This document shows positions 55,016-64,000 of a DNA stretch of 64,000 nucleotides, one piece after another; position 1 is the first letter of the stretch, and each line of letters opens with the position of its first letter. Origin of the DNA: Onthophagus taurus (taxonomy: Eukaryota; Arthropoda; Insecta; Coleoptera; Scarabaeidae). The stretch spans positions 9,431,501 to 9,495,500 of the forward strand of contig NC_091971.1 of assembly GCF_036711975.1 (NCBI RefSeq). The letters run 5' to 3'. Below the pieces are notes generated by a model. The model did no database searches. It was not told the DNA's origin and saw nothing but the letters and a program-made list of their open reading frames with translations. The translations under genes were made by a program, and so were the position numbers.

Positions 55016-58000
55016 TCTTATTTTTATAAAATCTTCAACAAATTTGCTGGACTTAACAGTTCCATTTTATGTACATATAAGTTTAAAACAAATTAAATTT
55101 ACTTATTAATATTTGTTATTACAACAAATACAACAAACGCAAATAGATGCACACAATTCAATTTATGTTTTATTGTTAGTTGTTAATTTATGTTTTCGAA
55201 GTTTCGAAACCACTGTTTATATTTATTGTTGATCATCTTTTACGGTCAACTTGTCAAATTACAGCGTTGATTAATTTTTTATGGGATGTTTACAAAATAA
55301 CTCAACGGACTTAATTGAATATCAATTATTCCGATATTACTATTTAGCCTGAAAACCTTCCGAGGTCAAATGGTCTGGCAAAATAAACACGTGCCGACAT
55401 GATATTCATAATTTAGCTTAATTAAAACCGGCTCAAAACCGCAATAAAATTAAATGTAAATACGCGGCTGTGTTTCGTTAATTACACGCGTCCGCCGTTG
55501 TATTATTTAATATTTTTAATTGCGTCCAGTGCGCAAATAGAACTTGCGCACACCTCGTCGTCTACGTTTTTCTGTGCTGGAAAATTTGCAGACACGTTTA
55601 CCTACATGTACTGCTGCATCTTTAATTTCGGCTAATTGACCGAAGTAAACCTGGTGCGGTTTGCGTCCCCTTGTAGCTCCGTTGCTACCCTAAACCCTTT
55701 CAAGAACCTTTTGCGTTGGTTAGCGTCGCTTTGGGAAATCATTCCGGTGAAAATCAGGCTCGTTCAAGCGTGTTTATATGCACGATAATCTACCTAAAGG
55801 ATTAAAAGTAGCTGGAATTAAAATTAAAATGGCTAAATAACATTTCAATAAGAAATCATTTTTTTAAGAAGACGATGAAGTTAATCGGTCGAACTGAAAA
55901 CAGTTAAGTAAACTGGTCGAGAGAAATGGACGTCATTGTCCAGAGTAAGTAGATTACTCTTGCGAGCGCTATTCATCGACAAAAATATCTTTTCACTTTC
56001 GTCCTTATCGTTGGCCTTTGTTGGACTGCAGATAGAAAGTTTCATTTGCCGTCTACAAAAGGAAACAATCCGCGCGCGCCCGGAGCCTTTGTACCCAACG
56101 AAACCAAAGCCCTTCTTAATTTTCGCACAATACCAAATAAATCCGACTTCTTTGGGCTTTTAGAGGACGCGGTCGCTTGTCACTAATTTCATTTTCAACA
56201 AGTAATTGGCAGGTATCGTAAATTATATTTCTAAATTTTAGTACGAAATTCCAACCGAAATTTGATTCATACTAAATTGGAAGACATTCATTTCCTTTTC
56301 CAGAAAATCTCTCTCCGGTACCATAAAACATATTTCGACCGCAATCTATAGATCGAGAACTTAGTAAAGCCGAGACTTGCACTAACTAGATTTCCTACGG
56401 AAGTTAAATGCGGTCTCACCCATAGCCACCATCGTCCGGAAGAAAACCATGCAAAAGAAAAGGCGTCTTCTTCGGTTCGCAAAAACCTCGCGATAACTCA
56501 ATAATTCGGTGACGTCGTCGCCGGGGCGCCTCTCTAATGGGACCCCGGAGGGTGCGGCCTCCGGGATATTGCATTATGAGAAAGAGTTATTTCTGCTGAA
56601 CATTGCGGAATATTGCGGCCACAAATGTCTCATCCTACAGAAACTGTCATATCAGCAAAATTACGTTTTGAATACATTGAAGTAAAAAAGAATGACTCTT
56701 TAACAATACAAGCTTTGTAAATTAAAATTTTGAATAAAAAATAATTAATATCCTCTCTCGATGTGAATTTCAATTTCACATAAAACGTACGAACAACCCA
56801 ATTAATAAATTGTTTCGAGTGACATTTTGGCGCAGTAATTTTTTACTATTTCGTTGATTTCGTGTCGCAATCCTTGGTAACGATAAATCCGCTAAAATAT
56901 CGTTTGATTGACCAAAATTGTCAGTAGCGTACGTGCCGCTAGGCTCTCTAACCATATTGGCGTATTATTTTAATTGGACAAAGCTCAGCCTGCCATAATT
57001 AAATCGACAATCAGATGAGGCAGTTATGTTTCAATAATTCCTAGTATTCCGTACAATATAAAGCGACGAAATCCACAAAAGAAAACATACATTTCAAAAA
57101 TCAAAGGGAAACCCTCGTTTGTAAATATGAGTGTTATGTAACGGCAACTCGAAATAATTACTCGTCTCGTCTCGTTCCAGTTTTTCTTTTTTTTGCTCTC
57201 CATCTCGACAGCACTGATATTAGCGAAAAATTGCGGTACGTTTTGGACAGACCGTTTGTATATCGCTAAGTTTAATTACGAAGTGGTCGTTAAAAGTGTG
57301 GATTCACACCGTAAACGTATTTTCCAACTTTTTCTCTCTTTCTAGCACTAATCGCATTCGCGAGTTTTTCCGGTCGAGGAGTGTGAGAAAATCCTTTTCG
57401 CAAACCTCCGAAAAAAAGAAAGGACCATGGTGTAAAGCAGATTGACGAATTAAAGTGACGAACGCTCGGTTTGGGGCCGTAATCAATCTTTATCGCGTTG
57501 ATTACATCAGTGGCGAGAAATCGTTTTTCGAGGTAGTAATATAATTTTGCTTGTGAAGCTATGGGATTTAGTAGCCCTTCTTCTTCTTGAATAGGAAACG
57601 TTGAATAGACTTTCTTTTTAAACCAGCTGGGATTTTCACAACGTTTTTTCAACGAAAATATTTTTATCTTCTTTTATAATTTTTATAACTTTATCCTTTA
57701 CCACTTCACATACATACAAAATTATTTGCTAAAAAAAAATTATTTAGTAAAATATATTAAGTGCTCTTCTCTAAAGATTTATATGAGATGGAAATATTCA
57801 TTATCTCACGTTATGTGCCATCTCGCGCAGAGACAGGGTACTCTTGAGTTTAGGCCGCGAGTTAAAACGCAAATGTATAGGGCGCCCTAAGCTATGAATT
57901 TTGAACAGCTTGACATCCAGGTGGGTAGTATCTAGTGGTGATGGAACCGCACTGACTGCCGACGGTTAATGGAAAGCGCCATGCATATTTATGGGGGCCT

Positions 58001-58060
58001 GAGGGCGCCTTAAAACACCGTGTCGTAGAGGCCACCACCCCGCGGTATCCACGAATTAAT
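55016..58060. other. Gene-free spacer with several GC-richer islands
   Basis: GC-richer stretches lie at about 55440-55760, 56310-56620 (includes GTCGCCGGGGCGCC), 57290-57500 and 57820-58040. None has a frame with a recognised domain. The islands at 57980 and 60565 share CATATTTATGGG-type sequence next to GC-rich DNA. Possible regulatory DNA. Confidence 0.3.
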
Positions 58061-60640
58061 TATAAATGACATGCACATCTATAGTACAGTAGTTTTAGAA
58101 GCTTTATATCAAAACACAATAAAAAAAACAATTATTGAAATTATTTAAGAATTTTTAACAAGTTTTATCTTTATATGTTGGGCGCCAAAGTAAAGTACTT
58201 AGAAAGTAATCAGATAAACGAAGTGCGTTTGCAGAAGAGTAAGGTGCCAAAGTAAAGTATTTGGAACGGATCATTTGAATGGACGTGGATAAAGAAATGC
58301 CTTAAGATATCAAGACTGAGGTTGGGATTTTTTATCACATCTTGTTATATGACATAATTGGTATAAATTATTGTTGAGACACCTTCAGAATTCTGTCAAA
58401 ACTGTTATCGGCTATATTTAAGTTCTGCTGCTTGTGGAATGCTGGTGATAACTTAATCTAAAGAATCAGCTAAGTCTTTTGGAAGGATATAATACGTTGT
58501 AATTTTGAACTTGTCATTATCTAATATTCTGGAATGATGCATAGAAGAAGAAGGTTAAAGGGGTTTTTGTGTAAAAGCAGAAAATTAACACTTTACACCA
58601 ATTTTCCTAAGTCTGCTTTCTTTATTGTATATAACAATAATTTATTGTCTTCAGAAGATTACAACATTAAAAAGAAAAGAACAACATTAACCATAACTAA
58701 TGTAAATCTTACCCCTAACTCCCCTTCCAAGATTTATATATCACACTATATTATACTATTATACTACTCATTATATTTAGCACTGATGTTCTCCTAGGCT
58801 TTATAAAATATGTTGATGAACCTCAACTTGATGATTCAAAATTCAGTGAATTAGCTCCAATTAATCTATTGTAGTGAATAGACATCTTCAACGACATGGT
58901 ACGAATTAGATAAAATCGATTGCTTGTCCTTGCTATGTTGGAAGTACAATAGCTATCATTTGCGCTCTGACAACATTAAAGCAGTTTAGGTAGTAAGTTG
59001 AGGAATTTGATCTGAAAATTTAATGCCAACTCAAACAGCAACACAGAATTATAACAAATTTTAAGAAAATTTCTAACGGGAAATTTAATATTAAGTTAAA
59101 GAAGTTTAATTTGTGTCCTAACAACGTTAAAGAACAATTTTAAACTTTTATTACAGAAGTTTTGCACAAAGCCAATGTTGGAGTGATGTTGAAGAATGTA
59201 TGGGCTGCAGTTCGGTGAAGCAGGAGACGATGTAGAGAAATGTTAAGATGTTGAAGTACCCAATACTGAAATCCAAAACTGAATTCAAGAATTGCAAGTT
59301 GTAATGACGGTATTGGAGAAACCCAGGGACGCTGTTAGTAAATATTAGGGATGGCATTGAAGATAACAAACGGTTTCAAATGAAGATTTTTGTAGGCATA
59401 GCTTGGATGCATTAGAATTGACTTTGAATCCTAACAACATTGAAGAAACTTCATCAAACCGCAAAATTAGAAGCAAAAGATTACCATCGAGCTAAAGAAC
59501 TTTGTTAAAATTATACACAACCCAGCAACTTCATCAAACTCTCAATTTGATGATTATGAAATTTCATTCAAACTTGATTGGAAAGTTTGATTTTTTAAAA
59601 AACCCAACCAATAAAATATTCTAACTCTCATAAAACAATTTCATTTAAATTTTAGATTTAAATTTTGTGTTAAGAAAAAAAAACTTTACTGAAACTACAC
59701 CAAAAGTTTAATTTTCTGCAAATAATTTAGCATCGTCTTAAGAAATTTAAGTTAAAGCGGTTAAATTTCAAGAATTTTCCCGAAACTTGCAGCTTTATCA
59801 ACAATATTTAACATCACTCAAAGAAACTTCAGCAACTCTTTAAATTTTTAATGAAAGTTTCATTATAATATAAGAAACTTTAATATTATCTCAAAAAGTT
59901 CAATGCCCACTTGAGCCAATTTTATTATAACCTTAGTTTCGAATAAGAGTAATTAAAGAATTTTTATTAAAATCCAAGTCCTAGAAACTTTTTGTGTCTA
60001 TTTTATAGAATTTTATCTCGATGGATAAGAAGCAAGTTGATATTAGCAAAGCTGGCTTACTTATAATTGGAAAAAATGCTGAAAAATATTTCTTTATAAA
60101 GATAAATCATTTCAGACAGAACGACTTCCAATTAAAGTGAAAATAATACTGAGTATTTCATTGGTAATATAATATGTTTGTGGAGTTTCTAAAACATTAA
60201 TCAAAAAGTGAAGTAATAAACTGGTGGAAAATAGTAGTTGGGTGAAGATGTGGAAAGTAGAAGAAAGAAAAGCGAGAGGAGTTTTCTACCTAAACGCAAA
60301 TAGGGGCATTAACATCGTTTCGCCAGCACTGTTGCAAGTTATAAAAGTTCGTACCCACGCCCAAGTTCTCTCGTTCGGAAGCTCCCTCTACTTGCCGCGA
60401 AATGAAATTGTTAGGAAATTCAATTTTTAATTTGCATTAGACCGGCAAACTGGCCGGAAATACGGCCGACGCTCGTCGAGATAAATTACGATGCTGAAGG
60501 GAGGCTCTACATCTCTCCACGTGTGATATATTCACGATACAGACGGGGGTGGCCCGGAACGGCATAAATATTTATGGGTGCATGAAAAATAGATAGTTTG
60601 AACGGTGAACCTTGATAAGGGGTACGGCAGATCCGGAATT
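58061..60640. other. AT-rich spacer with degenerate short repeats
   Basis: Recurring short pieces such as CTAACAACATTGAAGAAACTT and GCCAAAGTAAAGTA occur irregularly between 58180 and 59900. No periodic unit can be fixed. A GC-richer island is at 60425-60640. No coding sequence is recognised. Confidence 0.3.
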
Positions 60641-60643
60641 AGA

Positions 60644-61285
60644 TTGCCAAATCTATTAAGGAGAAAGGTTGATTGTTAAAACGGGATATCAAAAAATCTA
60701 TAAATCAGAAATAATCTATCAAAAGTTGATGTATTTATGGAATGTGAGAATAAAAAGTTACAATTTATACCAATATATGCGGATTTATTTGATACCATGA
60801 GTTATTGCATCAACAAATGCTTATTCTGCATTTTGATGAGCTATAATATCAATATACATCTATTCAAGCAGCTAGGATCTACCAACTTGTTGGCAACATA
60901 AGCTATCGCATTGCCAAATGCTAATTCTGTATTCTGAACTCTGCCAAAGTGTTGGCAGAATCAGCTATTGCATTAACAAAGGCCTATTTTGTGTTCTAGA
61001 GCTATGATATCAACAAACACATATTCAGCCATCTAGAAGCATATCCCTTTTTGACCCTATTCAGTAATGCATCCAAGAATTAGTAGAAGTAGCTGATTGT
61101 CTTTTTCTTCCTTCATGGCATCTCTCATGGCACTTAATTTTGCCAAATCTATTATGGAGAAAGGTTGATTGTTAAAATGGGATATCAAAAAAATCTATAA
61201 ACCAGAAATAATCCATCAAAAGTTGATGTATTTATGGATTGAAAGAATAAAAAGTTACAATTAATACCAATATATGCGGAATTAC
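60644..61285. repeat. Tandem array between 140-bp direct repeats
   Basis: A block beginning CCAAATCTATTAAGGAGAAA (60647) recurs almost identically from 61144 with CCAAATCTATTATGGAGAAA. Both run for about 140 bp to ACCAATATATGCGGA. Between them lie several roughly 70-bp units built on GAGCTAT-GCATCAACAAA and CTGCCAACTTGTTGGCA. The same units form the array at 63150-63475. Confidence 0.75.
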
Positions 61286-63145
61286 ATAATTAAATTTGGT
61301 GACTATTATTTGTAATTTAAATCCATAAATTTAATTTACGTTACTAAACGGAATTACCGCATTGATATAACAATTGTAATAACCAGTTCCTGTGATTGCG
61401 GCCAACATACGCACGGCGACGTTTCGAACAATATGCGAGGCGTACATCATTGGAAAAATCGGAATATAAACGTAACTCGATGTATTTGTTAATGCGCGAA
61501 TAAATCCGCGCAACTACAATTTTGTAACGTCAACGCATAAACGAGAACGTACCGAATGAAATATTATGAAATAACTAAAATAATATTTTATAATTTAGTT
61601 TTTCGTACATTTCGTAGGATTTAATAATAATTGATGTTGATTATCCGATTGCGTTCAAAATCGAACCAATACTCCCTCTCACATCAACTCATCTCGTTCA
61701 TTCTGTATCCTCTCTTTTCCACTTTCTCGTAATTGGAACGGGAGTTGAACTAGCGCGCTTGCACTGGGACCTGAGATTGACAAAAAGGACGAAGGCCGAA
61801 TTATCTCGAGGGCTATTTGCCGTACCGCTATTTCTCACGTATACGCCGTTTCGGCGTTATTACGGCTTTGCAACTCGTTCGAAACCCAAAACGACGACCG
61901 TCGTGGGTAAGATATGTCGTGACTGAGATAAATTCGTTGTATTTCCCCTCTGGACACAACCAGGTCGGGTGAAAAATTTAAAGGCACCGTTCATATTCCG
62001 ACAAAATTACCTGATGTTTGTCTTCTTTTCTTTTTTATTTAAAGCTCAAGATTGAAACGATTAACATACATAAAAGCTCTTTTATTTCTTTTCATACAAT
62101 TGTAGCAAATGGGGATATAATTCTTTTTCGGGTAAAATTGATAGAATATGCCAGCGGGGAAGTGGATCACCCTTCCCCTGCTGCGGAAAATTTTTATTGA
62201 TGGCGTCTTTGTAAGCGACAATTCAAATATGTTGGGAGCGTGGTATTGATATCCGAGGAAAGGGCAGAGAATAGATGACTGATTTAGTCATACAATTGAG
62301 TTTCGTCTCTGTATAAGAGAGAGAGCTGGACTATTGCCAATGCGACGTACTATAGGAAAATATGGTTTGCATTTTTATAAGGAAATCTGAAAGATATTGG
62401 GTTCGAATATTTTATATAATATTATAAAAAATTTTAATGATTTAATGATAGATATTACCAAATAGCTTCATATACACAAAGCATGCAAAAAGAGTGTATT
62501 CTACAAAACTCTTCTTATAGACACTAATTTTCGTAATGTTTGAAATTCCTGAGCATCATAACAATTGATAGCGGTCAACGAATTTAAAAGTACATTTTGA
62601 TAACATTAGAACGCTTCTATTAGTAGTACTAAATTTGTAGTTACAATTTTTTCACTGTTTTGCATGAATAATTTTGTATGACGGGGTGGTACTTAGTAAA
62701 TTTTTTCTGTCAGAAACCTTTCTCAATATTCTGTGATAGTCACCAACATGAGAATACATATGTTTGGATCTTTGACTCTCTTCTTGTTAGTTCTCAAAAG
62801 AGTATCATTTTCTTTTCCTCTCTTTGCAAACATTGCTTTTTCAGCTTTTTCATATTCCAGGTTATGCCATGCGTCTATTAAAACACTGTCTTTATAAAGC
62901 ATCAAAATCAATTAACGTAGAGGTAGATTCAACCAACTAGTTGATTTACCGTATATGCTGTCTATTACTTCTACCCTTTTTTGCCTAGTTGCATAATCCT
63001 CGGTGTGTACCTATTCCTTTGGAATATGTCTTTTAGAAGTCGTTGTTTCTTGTTGAAACTTTTCTAATCGGATAATGTTGTACCACTTTGGAAAAGAGTG
63101 GGAATTTCGAACAGTTTTTGCGGTCGGTTGGGTTCGGTTGAGTTG
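61286..63145. other. Spacer with a GC-richer island at about 61360-62000
   Basis: The island contains CGCCGTTTCGGCG (inverted) and pieces such as ACGACGACCGTCGT. Frames here lack domains. GGTTGGGTTCGGTTGAGTTGG at about 63126 resembles the G-rich tract in the TMEM164 intron. No gene recognised. Confidence 0.3.
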
Positions 63146-63149
63146 GTCT

Positions 63150-63475
63150 CCATGAGCTATTGCATCAACAATCACCTATTCTGTATTCTAAAGTCTGCCT
63201 AGTTGTTCGCAGCATGAGCTATTGCATCAAAAAACGCCTATTCTGTATTCTAAAGTCTGCCAACCTATTGGCAGCATGAGCTATGATATTAATAGACATC
63301 GATTCAGCCAGCTAGTATCTGCTAACTTATAGGTAGCATGAGCTATCATGAACAAATGCTTATTCTGCATTTTTAAATCTGTCAACTTGTTGGCAACATT
63401 AGCTATGATATTAATAGACATCTATTCAGCTAGGATCTGCCAACTTGTTGGTAGCATGAGCTGTTGCAATACGAA
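63150..63475. repeat. Second array of the AGCATGAGCTATTGCATCA repeat
   Basis: About five units of 65-75 bp, each with AGCATGAGCTAT, CTATTCTGTATTCTAAA (or CATTTTTAAA) and CTGCCAACTTGTTGG. TTGGTAGCATGAGCTGTTGC ends the array. It is the same family as the array at 60790-61060, from which it is separated by about 2 kb. Confidence 0.75.
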
Positions 63476-63781
63476 ACGTCTTAAATAAATCGAAATATCT
63501 TTAATTTTCATATTTTGTTGCTTTACATATTATATTTCTGACCACTAGGAGTCAAAAGTTTTCTAAGTTTTCATAAGTCTTGAATGATTGTACCATCCCA
63601 TGCATTTCATACTTTAATCTATAAGGAAACACTTCTCACTTGAAACTTTACCAGATGCCGTTATTTCTTTTTTTGAGATTTATTCTTTTATAACAATATT
63701 AGAGACACTACTAACTCACTTACTTCAACCACAGAGGTACGAAGAATATAATTTCAATTTGCTGAAGCTAACAATCTAGAT

Positions 63782-63937
63782 CAACGTTCCGCAAACTTTT
63801 TTAGGTAACGACCCAAAAATATCAATAAAATTTTAATGTGACCCATAAGAAGTTAAATCTATTATTAAATATAATACTTATGATGATAATAGATATTTAT
63901 GCGACCCATTTTTCAACCCAATGATTGCGATTCGCTG
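63782..63937. mobile_element. Short hAT MITE with 8-bp target duplication
   Basis: A 156-bp element runs from CAACGTTCCGCAAAC to GATTCGCTG. It is flanked on both sides by ATCTAGAT (63774-63781 and 63938-63945). Ends are imperfect inverted repeats; both arms include GACCC followed by AT-rich sequence. The target has the central TA of Buster-type hAT elements. The target octamer is itself palindromic, a mild caution. No coding capacity. Confidence 0.7.
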
Positions 63938-64000
63938 ATCTAGATCATGGTTGGCCAATTTACCAACCTGAGAAAAAATAATAAAAATGAAGAAAAATCT

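Noticed and set aside
57290-57652. 120-codon antisense frame in a GC-richer island
   Set aside because: No domain or splice sites; higher GC makes long chance frames more likely.

Overview
This is a nuclear genomic window from an insect, most likely a holometabolous insect and possibly a beetle. The order is an inference only. It is AT-rich, its genes are split by GT-AG introns that are often short, and every gene I can name has a well-known animal orthologue. Much of the rest is decayed DNA transposon, non-LTR retrotransposon and satellite sequence. There are no operons, prokaryotic genes, tRNA or rRNA genes, or CRISPR arrays.

Layout. Roughly 1-14 kb (+) is a Schip1 locus (schwannomin-interacting protein 1, a Merlin/Hippo-pathway scaffold). 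Four candidate N-terminal exons (1146-1243, 2279-2314, 6680-6790, 9852-10166) all end in phase 0 and can splice to the same exon at 10224. A 188-codon ORF of unknown function is nested on the opposite strand (5152-5718). Introns hold a MITE-like inverted repeat, a pyrimidine-rich tract, a Tc1-like remnant, a 180-bp satellite and a broken transposase. The 14-17 kb region is 3' flank plus retrotransposon and mariner remnants. Ghitm (-, 16973-18247) and Atg4 (+, 19262-20788) lie head to head. A broken Buster-type hAT transposon with a minisatellite in it fills 22-23.8 kb. PPM1L (-, 24471-25892, one exon) and a complete zizimin-class DOCK GEF (+, 26569-36651; Drosophila Zir, vertebrate DOCK9/10/11) form a second head-to-head pair. 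A secreted CAP/antigen-5-like gene (+, 38821-39672) and a complete five-exon TMEM164 (-, 41448-45830) follow.

From 46 to 64 kb I find no intact gene. This stretch has RT and RNase H fragments of non-LTR elements, a large fold-back repeat cluster (51.3-52.7 kb, related to one at 40.5-40.9 kb), several direct or tandem repeat families, a small hAT MITE with an 8-bp target duplication, and islands of higher GC that stand out from the AT-rich background. The islands could be regulatory DNA of a neighbouring gene.

The named genes are separate housekeeping or signalling functions (Hippo scaffold, mitochondrial inner-membrane protein, autophagy protease, ER phosphatase, Rho-GTPase exchange factor, lipid-linked membrane acyltransferase) and do not form one pathway. 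The most unusual material is the multi-start Schip1 locus and the fold-back repeat family. I found no clear undescribed multi-gene system. All exon coordinates come from hand-read splice sites and frame continuity.
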